This document shows, one piece after another, positions 22,824 to 35,535 of a stretch of DNA of 64,000 nt (positions are counted from its first letter, which is position 1; every line of letters begins with the position of its first letter). Origin of the DNA: Aquatica leii (Eukaryota > Arthropoda > Insecta > Coleoptera > Lampyridae); NCBI GenBank assembly GCA_035610365.1, contig CM069432.1, positions 226,508,532 to 226,572,531 of the forward strand, given 5' to 3'. The notes under the pieces are model-generated. The model saw only the letters and a program-made list of their open reading frames with translations. It did no database searches and was not told the DNA's origin. Both the position numbers and the translations under genes were made by a program.

Positions 22824-25541
22824 AGAATAGCGGAGCCTAGATCCTGTCGTTCGATTTTGGAAATTGTAATAGATAGTTATCTGGGTATGTAGCGGTAATT
22901 GTCAAATGTTATTTACGGTTGCAGGTACGTTGAAAAAGATTTCAAAAACGTTTTACCAGGAGCAAGTATTAGAAGAAAAAGGTTTTACCCGGAACGGGGC
23001 TCGGATGAAAGACTTTATTGGAAAGGGGTCTCAAAAAAAGTTTTACTAAAAACGAATTTCAGAAACAAGTTTTTTCTAGGGTCAGGCGTCTGTTTTGATA
23101 CGCACTTTGATTCAGTTTGAATGCTCGCTGAGCTAAGGAGAGTTGCACGTTTTGAAGCGTAATCAAAAAAAAATTTATGCTCAATTTTAAAAACAGTTAC
23201 GGCTGCTTCTATCGTTTCATTACAACCCACCTAAGAAAACCTAAAAAAATCTAACAGCATCAAACATACTCATTATTTATTTATTTGTAATTATCAGAAA
23301 TGCTTGTTCTTGTTCTTCTTTTTCACTCTTTTGAACAAATATAAAATCAAAATTTGGTAATACTGGCTTATCAGTGTTGCGTTTAGATTTGTCTTATGCA
23401 TAAAAAACTAAAACATCTCTAAAGCAATTGCAATTGTCAATACAAGAACTGTTATTACACTTATAGTCGGTTGTAAGTTTCTAAAACTTTTTTGTTAAAC
23501 CCGACTAAAAGCAAATTGTTAGCAATTTTAGATAAAACTAAACAAGAAAAGAAACGTTAAACACATTGCAAGTGAGATTAATTTTAACATTAGCAAAGCT
23601 ATTTACTGTTTACAATTAGTTTACTCGTTAATATGTGTATTTATAATTTTTTTGCTATTATAAAACACATGTACTTTAAATTATCTGCTTAAAATAAATA
23701 ATTGATAATTTTTTTATTTGTATGAAAAACGACTGTTGTTAAAGTCATATACATTTTTATAATCGTCATGTACCATTGTTTTGTAAAAAATTGTTTAAAA
23801 CAACAAATTTCAAAAGCATAAATTTTAAATACATATTATTAAGTTAAAGAACTGTTTTTGTTTATAAATATATCTATAAATGCATTAAAAAGTTTTTTAA
23901 GTTTAATTACTTGTTGGTATTTTTAAAGAACATTTGTAATCGGTTTAATTTGCAACATTTTGTTTAACCAATCATTTTTTTTGTAATCATAAATTCTTAC
24001 AAGAAATTTGTTTAAACGCAAGACAAGTTTTTTTTACTACTAAATAATGTAATAAATGTCTTGGAATACATAACGCAAATATTCTTATTTTTCTTTTCTA
24101 TCATAACTCAGGATTACTACTGTAAGCATCGTGCTATTTATTGCGAGAAATTTTTAATGTCATTCAAATGGGTGTAAGAATATTAGAAACAAGCGTTACT
24201 CGGTTTTAAATATTTTGAGTTATATTATTGGTGTTCATTTTAAATTACAATAATTGGTTGTAGTTTTTGTATTCAAGAAAAGTTTAAGGTTTTTTTTGTT
24301 TTCAATATAAGGAAAAGAAATATACTTTAACATTGATTTTAGAAGTTTCTGTTGTTGGTGCATTCGAGAATGAGACAACTTGAAATTGAAATTGCACAAT
24401 CGCGAATTCAACCGGAAATGACTGGTCGACAGTATCAATCGAACTCTCATGTCACAGTCGGCTTCGTATAAACTTTAATGGAATCACAATACAGGAAATT
24501 AAAATATACATGCATTAGTATACAAGGATAACGATAGATACCTATCAATGTAATGTATTCAGTAAAACGTAGTAACATATTTTACATGTATGTAATATGC
24601 AGATTCATTCATTCTACTAATTATTAAATAAATTCATAGAAACAAGAAAAAAGTGTATTTTAAATTGGTATATAGTATATTTGTATAGCTAATATATTTG
24701 TTGTAGTTTTGTGTGTTTTTAATTCATAATTTGGTTTGATTTTTGTTTTGATGATATACTTGTTCACTTTTTAATTAATAATTATACTGTATGTAAATTG
24801 AAAAATTCAGTGATGAGAGACTAAGAAATACACTCATTAGGTGATGTAACAATAAAATTGTCGACTTAAACCTTAAATTTCAAACAATAACAAATAAAAA
24901 GGCTTAGATTTCTTTAAATTTTGTTTCTGTATATACTTACGGAAATTTCTGTTAAATCATTTTTTAAATAAAATTTTATATAAATTCCAATGCAGATGTA
25001 AATTCCTGATAATGACAATATTACTAAGTTTAGTAGACGTTTATTTGTTTTCCATTTATACTGTTGAGTCAATTGAAGGACGTATGTTTCTTATTTCATA
25101 ACTGTTGATTGATAAACTGATAAGCATTTAATCATAATTACACTTAAATGCCCGATAGGAACGTTTTGCAAAATAGATACTTTAGTAAAAATTAATTTTA
25201 AATGCATTCGATGCGATTACTTATGTAAAAAATGCATGTTAAACATTATTACCTTTATGCGGTTATAAATTCGCACCCCATTTTCTCAGTTGTCTAGCTG
25301 CTATATTTACTTGAACATACTGTTAATTTTGACAATTATGGAAAAGAAACAGAGACTAATCGCAGTAAACGAGAAATAGTTGTGAAAATGTAAAACTCCA
25401 ACCACGGCAACGATGCGTTTGTTGCCACATTAAAATACTCAATTAAATATGAAAAAAAAACACAATAGAGACTCCAGCTCTTTATTGAAATATTCTTAAC
25501 GATAATCAACCTTACAGAAATATGCGGCCCATAAATATGTA
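22824..25541. other. AT-rich DNA without recognised genes
   Basis: Short frames at 22899-23230 overlap on both strands and match nothing I know. The rest is low-complexity A/T. Confidence 0.4.
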
Positions 25542-26426
25542 CAGTCTTTGACAAATGTAATGTCCATCAGACACATAGGCAACCAAAGTATCACATTCAC
25601 GATCGTAACCGAAGATTTGTAAATAACAAGGACGGTTGTTGTGTTGCGCTAATTTGAAAAGGTAGTTTTGTTAACTGGCAAAAGTGGTCCACAATAGTAA
25701 CTCTGATAAGGTGGAACTTGTATTACTTCTTCGTGACGTAGCATAGTAGATATATTTACAAACATTAAAAAACGAGATATTACGTGTATTAGACCAAGAA
25801 TCTATTAACAATTCAATTCAAAAATGCAAATATTAAATTGCTCAACGGGCGACAATATTACAATAATTATATATTATAAATTACACAAGTCTATTGTATA
25901 ATTAGTAAGAAAAATAGATAGCTTGTTTTTAATACCAAACAATTCCGTTTTAAACGCCAATTGTGAATTTTGTATTTTTGAGAATAGATTAAAGGCGCAT
26001 TTATATTTACTTTCCTTTAAATACGGTTTCCGACAAAATAGATTCTAAACGGTTTCTACCTATTCACATTACCTTTTTGAGCTAAACAGCCTAGGTTCTA
26101 TATCAAACATTTAAATTAATCAAAAGGAAAAAAATGTAGTTTGATTTTGAACTAAAAAAATTTAAATTTTGTGTGTGGTAATATTATTTTGTTAAAAAAC
26201 AGAAATAGCTAGGAGCGTTACCAATACTGCAACCAAAGCCACTGGTTGAACGCTAATGTATTACACCAATTTTTAATTTTGTATAGATTTTTCTAGTTTT
26301 AAGGTATTTACTCACTTGCAATTTAAACAGAATGGTCAATTTATTCAAAAGCAGATTTACATGTTATAAATTTACTTTATTATATAAAGGAATTAGATAG
26401 ACACATTACCAATAATGACCAAAAAT
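25542..26426. repeat. Left long terminal inverted repeat
   Basis: Inverted partner of 30660-31333. Shared words include GACACATAGGCAACCAAA vs GACACATAGGCAACCAAAAC, TTGTCGCCC, GGTTTCCGACAAAAT and ATAATGACCAAAAA. A segment of about 200 bp near 26170-26385 has no counterpart in the right arm. Confidence 0.85.
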
Positions 26427-27727
26427 AGAAGACTTTATTCTTAATAACTCTCAAAATAAAATATTATATTCTTCATCTTTGTCTGTTTACTATATTTAAA
26501 ACAGTTTTATTCCTCATTTGTTTTTAATTACGTTGTACTAAAAAAATTGTGACGTTAAAGCAGTCAACTTTAAGTTACATAAAGGTTTGAAATTTGAACA
26601 GTGGTTTCTTCACACAGTGTAATTATTTATTACGCGAAGTAACTAACATATTTTTTTTTTATTTTAAAAGCAATAAGTACAATTTATAGTTATGCAAGGA
26701 ATTGAGATGATTAAGATATCGTTTTATTAAAATACATCGCAGCAAAAAAGAGAAACATAATGTAAAGAAAAAATATTAATTTAAATAAGATGAATAAACT
26801 ACGTAAAGTGAACTTACAGAAAAGATGTTTCTGCAGGAATGAAAGGTAATATGAACAATATATGCAATATAACATGTAACCATATTTAAGTTATACTAAA
26901 AATTACAACTTATTTATAAAATATACAATTCGTAATATGAAAGTTGATTGAATTCCCTATTGCACTAAATTGTAGAAATGACTTAAACTAAAGATAAGAA
27001 ATAAACTGACAAATGTCACCAACCTCTCACATAATTGGCTAATTGAAGATCGAAATATTAACATGCATTCACTAATTTGGCCTGACAAATGCCATCCTTT
27101 GGCTTAAATATATTATGGCTAAATTGTAACAATTTAGGTAGTTAAAGATAACAGATGAAAGTTACATAATTGTGGTGTATAAATATAAGCAAGTTACTTT
27201 TCATATAAGAGAAGATAATTGAATGTAATATCGATAAGCTGGTTATGAAACGTTTAAAACAAACTACAAGTTTACGTTTATCAATGATATTCCATACATA
27301 ACATTAATACTTTATGGAAGATTGAAATAGTATGGAAAAAATATTTTAATTACAGATACATCATACAGCGATTTGATAATCAATGTGAAAGTAATTGGCA
27401 CATGGTCGTGGTCCCGCGATTTGGAGTTAATTCATATATTTAGTTATAAAATTGAACTAAACAGAGAAATTAGCATCAAAAAATTTACGTGTAAAGTATT
27501 AATCAGAATATGAATGTAACTCATTTATATTTTGGTTAATAAGAATTAAATTATTATTGTTTTATTACATATCAATTATCTATGGACATGTAATATAAAT
27601 GTAAGTAAAGGCAAATTAAACAAAAAATTAATGATGAACACCCTAACATTAAAAATTAAACATAATATTAATGTGTTAATTTTTTGTTTAAGTTGAACAA
27701 GGAAAAGTAATAAAGGCTAATTAATAT

Positions 27728-28651
27728 TTTGTGTAGTATCAATCGGATTCAATACAAGCTTGAATGCGAGCAGGCATGTATTTACCAATCTTATTATTAC
27801 CAATATTATTCAGGTGTAGAGTATTCCAAGTACGCATAATATTTGCGTGAAGTTGGTCTATATTTCAAATCATGATGTTATTTTCCCATTCACGCACAGC
27901 AGCTGTCCAGAGATTTTCGATGGGGTTAAGATCTGGAGACCTGGCTGGCCACTCTATGACGTGTATCTCTGGATGTTGTTCGAACCATTCTCGAACTATT
28001 CGTCTTCGATGAATGGGAGAGTTGCCTTGAACGAAAACTATTTCGCCTTCTGGATAAATTGCCCTAACCGATGGTAACATAACATCTTCTGGTATGGACA
28101 CATATTCCTCAGACGAAACCCTGAGTTTACTTGGACAAGCTCCCCCGGACATGCTTGGCTCATCCAGCACCAATAACCTGTATTTATACGTCTAATGCGT
28201 TTTATGGGTTGGATATTTTCAAAATTGTATCTGGTACTATTCGCTCCCCACAGTGTTTTTTGGAAATCTTCCGAAGAGCAAAATGTTTTTTCGTCACTAA
28301 AAATTACAAGCTGCCAATTTCGTTTTGCGTTGGCTTGACAAAATTGTGCTCGACGTCGGGCATGTTCTTTCGTTATCAGTGGCTTTCTGGCAGGAATGCG
28401 ACTATGAATTTCAATACTGTGTAATTTCCTAACCTCAGTCCTGATATTTCCAAGTAAGCTGTAGATTATCTCTAATCATGGTAGACGTGCAAAATGGTCT
28501 TTCTGCGCAACATTGCCTTATGTTGTTCTCGTTATTATGATTTAAAATTCGGCGTCGTCCAGTACGTTTTCTCGTTTGTAAGAGACGATTATTTTCGGCT
28601 CTCTTTTGTTCCCTTCGGATCCATCTCCAAACTTGCGTTGACTACAAAAAA
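27728..28651 (-). pseudogene. Tc1/mariner transposase, main exon
   Basis: DDE transposase of the Tc1 type. The minus strand from 28651 reads TQVWRWIRREQKRAENN, TRKRTGRRRILN (HTH and linker), IHSRIPARKPLITKEHARRR, NWQLVIFSDEKTF (first D), FVQGNSPIHRRRIVREWF (second catalytic site, with G where D is expected), EWPARSPDLNPIENLW (final E) and MPARIQACIESD near the C-terminus. The D-to-G change, a stop after ENNIMI and frame shifts near 28445 and 28180 show it is inactive. The 5' edge TTCTTTTTTGTAG|TCAACGCAAG looks like a splice acceptor, linking it to the HTH exon at about 29770-29950. Confidence 0.85.
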
Positions 28652-29769
28652 GAAGGGAGTCGTAAAATATAAGTGCAATTTCTCTTAATTCGATTATGAC
28701 GCTAAATAAAAACCTAAATGTCGTTATTATATTTGAGGAATTTCAAAAAATTTCCTGCAATAAGCAAATGTCTCAATTTTTATCTTGAAGTATTCTATTT
28801 CAATAAATGAATTAATATTAACCATTGCATACAATCGACTCTTTGATGTAAATCATTCCCATCAAATTAACAAATGTCTCATATCAATGCTATGAACGCT
28901 TAATCAGTTGAAATTGATTGCCAAAAAAGTAATAAAAGTTTGCAATGCCCTGGCGTTAGTTGTATGCATTCATTATTAAAGTATTTCTTAATTAACACTA
29001 AACGATGATCGTTTTATTTCCTGAGAAAAAAACTAAGTTTATTTCTTTGATTACATAGGTTTATAGAATAAAAAAATCTTGTTTTTGTGAGCTGGACACC
29101 GCGCCAAACAAATTTGTCGTGCATATTGCTATATTATTCTTCAATTATTGAAAAAAGCTATTAAACAATTATTAAACATATACAACAGTACAAAAATTTC
29201 CTTCACACTTCCGCTTTTGAGAAAAAGAAATCTTTGTGATGAAATATAGTAAGCATTGAAATAAAATCAGAAATTTATAAACGATTTTCCGTCATAAAAA
29301 TACGTGGATTAGCTAAAGTAAAAATTAGATTTAATCTTAAAGAACATTTTGTGTTTTATCTTCCTTTTGTTTGAGAACGTAAATATGGTTGTTTGCATAA
29401 TATTCCGTTCATTTTTTCTTTAAAAACCAACGGAAGAAATAAAGTTCTATGTGCAGGTCCAGTTTAAATAATAAATAAAGAGCGCTAAATACTGGACTAG
29501 GATTACGAAAAATTAGTTTTCTGCAACATTCAATTTATAGGTTTGAGCGATAATCATGGCATGACTACTTGAAACACGAAATAGAAATATTTTTTTTTAA
29601 ATATACAGCGTTTTTCCAGAAAAAGCTAGTGTTCTCAAAAACGGGTGATTGTTACTAAACAGCACAGCATTTTATTATTAGCTTTTTAGATATTTCAAAA
29701 ATACGGATTTTATACTACAAACTTTATATGGCGACGTTTTAAGCACAAAAGCAAAATTAAATGATGTTC

Positions 29770-29950
29770 AATGATTAAAATTTCTATTTCGTTAAATAAC
29801 TACACCCCAAGAGCAAATCAACCCTCTCTGCTATTTCAGTAACTGGAACACCGATCTCCCATAGCGCAACTATTTTTCCTATGGTCTCCAAAGATACTAG
29901 CGATTTCCCAGAAGTCTAGTTTTAAGAGACTTATTTTAAAACAAAACATT
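29770..29950 (-). pseudogene. Tc1/mariner transposase, N-terminal HTH exon
   Basis: The minus strand reads TSGKSLVSLETIGKIVALWE then GVPVTEIAERV, the first helix-turn-helix of a Tc1-type transposase (I-V-x-L-x-E-x-G-x-x-x-x-E-I-A-x-R). The next residues expected, S-T-Q-V-V-x-R-W, open the segment at 28651 after 1.1 kb. The gap behaves like an intron: acceptor good, donor weak (AGAGG|GTTGAT). Confidence 0.65.
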
Positions 29951-30659
29951 TTAACAGTGACAAATAAAAGAAAGTTCAAAAAAGGTAAAAAAAAGATATA
30001 CTGATAGGCGTCTGTATGGTATGCGCTTATCTATAACTTTATTTTTAGACGTTTTCTTTCTCACTTATAGTTACACGTATACACTCATAAACCACTTTTC
30101 ACATTTTAGGTAAGAAACCTTTAATCGATTCAATTGATATAGCTAAAGCTAAAGTATATTCTATAAGCATTAATCTCAGTTCGCGTCAGCACTTTGATGT
30201 TTTGTGATACAACTGATTTTTGCTCAAGATACAACACAATAAATTTATCTAGCGGTATCAAATCTAAATGCAACGATTGTGTGAATTATTACAGCGTTGT
30301 AAATGATGCATTATTTTTGATAATCCATTAATTAATGTATCATTTTTTTACAGGATGAAGATTTTATTGTATTATTGCATAGTTTGAAAAAAAGAAAGAT
30401 TTTTTATCAATTAAAAAAATAATTTTGAATGCATTCAGTAATACAATAAAAATTTACAACTACGATATTACGAATAATAACATAACTAAATTTATAGAAA
30501 AAACATTAAAATATTTTACTTTATTAAAGAATAAATAAAAAACTGATTTTTTGAATGACTAGTAAATAATAAATTTTGTGTATTGCAAAGTAAGTAAAAA
30601 CAAATAAGAAATAAAATAGTTTTTTAAGTATTTTTAAACGTATTAACAATAAATTATCT

Positions 30660-31333
30660 CGTTTTTGGTCATTATCTATGTTATCGAAGGTGCTCCAAGC
30701 TATTTCCTTTATATAGAATTTTTATTTTTTTAGTTCAAAATCAAAGTACTTTTTTTCCTTTTGGCTAATTTAAGTGATTGATATAGAATCTAGGCTGTTC
30801 AGCTCAAAAAGGTAATATAAATAGGTAGACCATATAGAATGTATTTTGTCGGAAACCGTAATCAAATTATGCAAATATAATGCGCTTTTAATTTATTGTC
30901 ACAAATTCAAAATTCACAATTGCCGCTTAAAACGAAATTGTTAAATATTAAAGACAAGATATCTATTTTTTTATTAATTATACATGTGAACATTATTTTG
31001 TAATATTGTCGCCCGTAGAGCAATTTATTATTTGCGTTTTTGAATTGAATTTAATTAGATTTTTGGTCTAATACAGGTAATATCTATTTTTTAAGCTTTG
31101 TAAATATACATATTTGCTATGCTACGTCACTTAGAGGTAATACAAATTCCACCTTATCAAAGTTGTTATTGTGAATCACTTTTGCCAGTTAGCAATACTA
31201 CCATTGCAAATTAGCGCAACGCAACATCTAATCGTCCTTCATGCGTCTTTATTTTTAAATCTTCGTTTACGATCGTGAACCTGATGTTTTGGTTGCCTAT
31301 GTGTCCGAGGGACATTACTTTTGTCAAAAGCTG
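30660..31333. repeat. Right long terminal inverted repeat
   Basis: Inverted partner of 25542-26426 (see that entry), about 80% alike by eye. Confidence 0.85.
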
Positions 31334-32907
31334 TACTGCACACTGAAGGTCGTTAGTATAGTTTTGTACTAAACTGGTTTGGTACGTTACTGTGCAGTGT
31401 ACTGTAAAGTGTTACTAACAAGATTGTAGATTCAAATACTGTCTTAACAATGTTGCCAGTATAACAAATTAATTTATGTACATTTGTAGTAGTTTATTGC
31501 TTTATGTATAAAATTTAAGTAAATAATCATACGTACAATGACGTTATGTAGGACTTAAAATTTTTATAGTATGTTGTAAAACTTGTCAAATTATTTATTT
31601 TGCATTGCTATTACGTTCATTAAAAAAATAGATATATTATTTTTTTACAACATAATAAGGTGATTCCGCGAGAGTACTTTAGTAAAGGTAGTAACGTAAA
31701 TATATAAATTGTTTGCTATGTAAATACAGTAAAACTTGTTTGCCGGAATCAGGTAAATTTTCCGCTTTATGCAAGATTCCGTTTTATAAAGTTTTAATAG
31801 ATTTAAAACATTTTTTTTTAATTCACATATAGATAAATGCTATGCATCTATAAATGTGTTTAATAAATTTGGTAGTTGTCGTTATTTGAATTTTTTTTGT
31901 TTTATAAGTTCAACGGTTTGTTTTTCTAACTCGGTTCTTAAATTAAAAATTTTTATAAAAAAATCGCTTTTACCTTCTAAACCCGACAAAAAACTATAAA
32001 ACTGAATGTGATTTGATTGATAACGAAAGAATTACTTGTAAACGCAAAAACAAATTTCAAGCAAACGTTTTTTTTTTTATATATAAACGTGTTAGACCGG
32101 ACGTACTTACCGCGCGGTATTATATTATCAACACTTTATTGGTTGTTCTTTGTTTGTTTCTTTTTGTTATTACACAAATTCACCACAACGGAAAACAAAT
32201 TATGGCTTTTCATTCGTTTTTCTGGAGGATGTCTTGATGCGCTATCTAACAATAACAACGTTTCCTTGAAAGTTTCTGTTTTTTAGAAATTTTTTTCATT
32301 TACGAATTGGATATCGTTAAATTACATATAAGTTAATAACGTTTCTGATTACACATTTATTGTAATACCTGACGAACAAAGTGCTTAAGTGAAATCATTT
32401 TAGGAATATTATTCTAGTTTTTACTCATCCGTTTTCATCAATGCTGTAAATTTATTCTATATTTTTTTAAACGATGTTATTCATTTGACTGTACTGATAA
32501 TTTTTGACTGGATATAGACAGCAGTCGAGTTTCATGTAATTTTTTCTTCATTTTTTTGTTTAATAGTTTAACTTTCACCTAAATTATTTTTGTTGTTTTA
32601 AAAACTATTTACACAAGGAGTTTTTTATCTTAGATGTTTTGCATTTTTTAGAGTTTTTTGATTTCTTGTACTTCTCAACTCACGTTTATTCTAAAATATT
32701 TGTCTTTAAAAGCTTATTCTTATTGTTGTAGATTTTGATATTTTGTATTTTTTTATTTGTACTTTGTCACTTAATTTTAAACAGTTTGTATTATTAGAAG
32801 TAGATAAATGAGTAAATAAACACAGGTAAATATTAATATTTGTCTTACCGACTGTTCCATTTAATCATATAGTATAAATTTTATGTTTACTGTTGGCAGA
32901 AGTAAAC
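31334..32907. other. AT-rich DNA without genes
   Basis: Contains a small imperfect palindrome at about 31332-31413 (GTACTGCACACTG ... CTGTGCAGTGTAC), possibly a tiny MITE abutting the Tc1 end. Nothing coding recognised. Confidence 0.4.
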
Positions 32908-33312
32908 ATTGGTCGCATTCATAAGACACAACAGTTACCGATACGCTACTTTCCCAGTAAACACAAAATTGATAATGTTTAGTAACAGTTTCAAAACATA
33001 AAAATTATGATTCACTCTTGTTTCAAACATAAAAGAAACCTAACTGCAATAAAATAGCTATAAGTCCATCGCTGTTTCACTTATTTGAATCAGTATAGTT
33101 TCGGTATTTTAAATTCAAATCTGTTGCAAACTAAATGTTGCATTCGGTTTACGTTTTAAAAGCTTCGTTCTTGAACTGATACTAAATGATCGATACATGT
33201 ATGATTTTTTGTTTCAATAATGAACTAAAACAATTCTTTCAATAATATAATAATACATTTTCGAATGCACGTTTCAAATTTTATTGCACAATAAATATTT
33301 TTAAAAACAATA

Positions 33313-33810
33313 TCACATTGAGTTTTTTACATATTGCAACTTTCCTGGATGTGGTATTTTCACAGAAGTCTCGAAAACTGCATCAGTTACTGTTGGGTAG
33401 CAACTTTTAACCGCATCTGTAACAGAAATAAATATTTCATTTATATACATACATAATCATAGAGTTACACAAAATTAATTACATTTTTTTAATCAAAAAC
33501 AACACAAACTTAATATAAATATCACTTTAGCAATCATTAGAAAGTTATAAAAACACTGTGAATACCTTTAGCTGTACGTAATCGTATAGAAAACTTGAAG
33601 AATTGAACTGTAATCATAAATCCTAAAGTATCATCAGATTTACGCAATAATGTAAATTAACACACATGATTGCGTTAAGGTTTTTTATACAAATTAAAAC
33701 ATGATACATAAAGAACAGAAATGATAATAATATTGGTTACATTTATGGATTATAATAAAATGCTTCAACTTACCCTTTATTGTTCCATTGCGTAATTGTA
33801 CACACAGCAT
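33313..33810 (-). CDS. Candidate two-exon 46-residue peptide gene
   Basis: Exon 1 is 33774-33810 (ATG at 33810, phase-1 donor G|GTAAGT); exon 2 is 33313-33416 (acceptor TTTCTGTTACAG|AT), stop TGA. Spliced length is 47 codons including the stop. Peptide starts MLCVQLRNGTIK, then DAVKSCYPTVTDAVFE, and ends IPHPGKLQYVKNSM. There is no signal peptide or membrane helix, and two cysteines. TGA and TAA stand in frame just before the ATG, fixing the start. Upstream on the minus strand is CTATATTTTTGG (about 33852), a TATA-like box some 45 bp before the ATG. AATAAA follows about 20 bp after the stop. I do not recognise the product. It lies inside the Harbinger element, between its left end and the internal inverted end copy, so it may be a captured host gene piece or an unrecorded element gene. 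No homology could be tested. Confidence 0.4.
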
Positions 33811-34188
33811 CACTTATCAAACTGCAGCGCAAGCGTTGACGACAGTAACCAAAAATATAGCAACGACTAATGCTGACTAATCACAAAGTATTCGTTTTTA
33901 CTAAAACGATTCTACTGTTTTGAAAATAATTCAGTTTTATTTAACCGATCTTCAAACAATTCTAATTATTCAAAAAATATTCGGTTTTAATAAATCAGTT
34001 TTTAGACGGTTGCTGATTATGGGAAAAAAATTGTACTGTACTGAAACGGTTTAAAACTGATTGTGAAAAATCGGAACTCTTTCAATTTATTCACTGTCAG
34101 TTACATGCAAATGATATAAAAATGGAACTAACACGAAACAACGTAATAAAACAATTGTTTTAATTTTGTGACTGTAACAGTTTCAATC

Positions 34189-34244
34189 CGTGTTTACTGG
34201 GTTGTAGCGTATCAGGAACTGGTTATGCTCTTATGACACGATCG
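34189..34244. repeat. Internal inverted copy of the Harbinger left end
   Basis: TGTTTACTGGG-TTGTAGCGTATCAGGAACTGG then CTCTTATGACACGATCG matches the reverse complement of 32911-32967, which contains CCCAGTAAACAC and AGTTACCGATACGCTAC. The 32911-34244 block is thus itself an inverted-ended 1.33-kb unit holding the mini-gene. No 3-bp duplication was found at its right side. Confidence 0.7.
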
Positions 34245-34509
34245 CTACTTTGACAACGTTCAAACATGCGCTGTTAACATTTTTTATATCGCGGGCAATT
34301 TTAAAAATCTAAGAAAGTGTTAAAGGAAAGGACATTGTACATGTTTTATGTATCAGGATTTAAAAATTTGGCATTGCAATTTGGAAAAGGGCAAGTGCAC
34401 TGCAGATGTTTTATTATGGTTGAGTAGGGCAAATAATAAATTTGAAAATAACTTGAAAGCAGGTAGTTGTTACTTGAACGTCGTTTATTTAACACCAAAT
34501 TATTTTACA

Positions 34510-35505
34510 ATGGCCCAAGAATATATGGAATTTAAAGATTTTCAATATAATTCTTTAGGAAAAATAATTATTGATAAAGATGGAAAACAGCAATGTATTT
34601 TTAAAGATGCGTATGGTGAGTATTTAAACATTTAAATAGCGGATTATATGTAGATAGAAATTATGTTATGATGATAATAATATTGAACTCTATAATAATT
34701 TTCATTAATGGACAATGGTTTAGGTAATGAGCAATTAATTTCTGTTGATAAACAGCAATTAATTGCTGCCAATATTTTGGAGGAAGAAAAACAACTTGAC
34801 AATCCTCAACCATCCACTAGTGCCGCCTCTAATGCAAATTGCAATTTAGGTAATTATTACTGTCGGTTATAAGTTTTTCACTATGTTAGACACTCTAATT
34901 CAATGTTATCGAATTAATGTTTATACTTATATTTAGGTTCAGAATTCTCATGGAACAGAAATACGACCCTTTTACTGATCTCAAAATATAAATCATTTAA
35001 GGATGACTTCAGAGATCCAAAAATTAAAAAAAAAGGACTTTGGCCAAAAATTAAAGAACATTTTTTAAAGGAAGGTTACGAGGTAACCGAAAAACTGTTA
35101 GATCGAAAGTTTCGCAATTTAAAGAAAACTTATACTGATATCAAAGATGCAACAAATAGGACAGGAAGGGGTAGGATTTCGTGGGAACATTTTGACTCAT
35201 TTGAGGATTTATTCCAAGAGGACAAATGTGTTAATGTACCACGCACAATCTTAAGCATTGCACCATTAAGCAATCCATCGGAAGGTACACTGCAAACCTC
35301 TGAAAGACGTGAAGCTGAAAGTACTCTTACCAAAAACCCTAGCGCACACAAAATGAGCACGCTTTTTAGGCAAAGAAAAACGCAGCTTGAACTCGAAGAG
35401 AAAAGGGTAACAGAAATTATTTTACTACGTAAAGCAATTGAGACAAATAATAACATCCAGAAAGAAAGGAATGAACTTTTAAAATTATTTTTAGAAAAAA
35501 GATAA
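34510..35505 (+). CDS. Harbinger Myb/SANT-like DNA-binding protein
   Basis: Three exons: 34510-34615, 34724-34849 and 34937-35505. All introns are phase 1 with proper borders (G|GTGAGT, TTTAG|GT, G|GTAATT, ATTTAG|GT); the CDS is 801 nt, 266 residues, with no internal stop. Exon 1 is a short acidic start (MAQEYMEFKDFQ); exon 2 is an N/Q/S-rich linker; exon 3 has a Myb/SANT-like (MADF-type) trihelix: FSWNRNTTLLLISKYKSF, KGLWPKIKEHF, LLDRKFRNLKKTYTDIKD, then a C-terminal helical R/E/K stretch (QRKTQLELEEKRVTEIILLR). In this superfamily the Myb-like protein helps bring the transposase to the ends and into the nucleus (established). The frame stays open upstream to 34348, but exon 1 is chosen at the ATG nearest the conserved-looking start. 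It converges on the transposase gene. Confidence 0.8.
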
Positions 35506-35535
35506 AATATAAATTATATAAAATCACACACTGTT

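Larger units (their letters stand above)
25542..31333 (-). mobile_element. Tc1-like transposon with very long terminal inverted repeats
   Basis: Ends are CAGTCTTTGACAAATGTAATG (left) and, reverse-complemented, CAGCTTTTGACAAAAGTAATG (right), each bordered by TA (25540-25541 and 31334-31335), the classic Tc1/mariner duplication. Inverted similarity continues inward for about 670 bp on the right and 885 bp on the left, the left carrying roughly 200 extra bases. Between them a Tc1-type transposase lies on the minus strand. At 5.8 kb it is several times longer than usual Tc1 elements. The transposase is damaged, so the element is dead. Confidence 0.85.

Noticed and set aside
34348-34509. In-frame extension upstream of the Myb-like gene (WHCNLEKGKCTADVLLWL)
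   Set aside because: It briefly suggested an LTR-element RNase H tail, but the likeness is too weak; the protein start at 34510 fits the element better.
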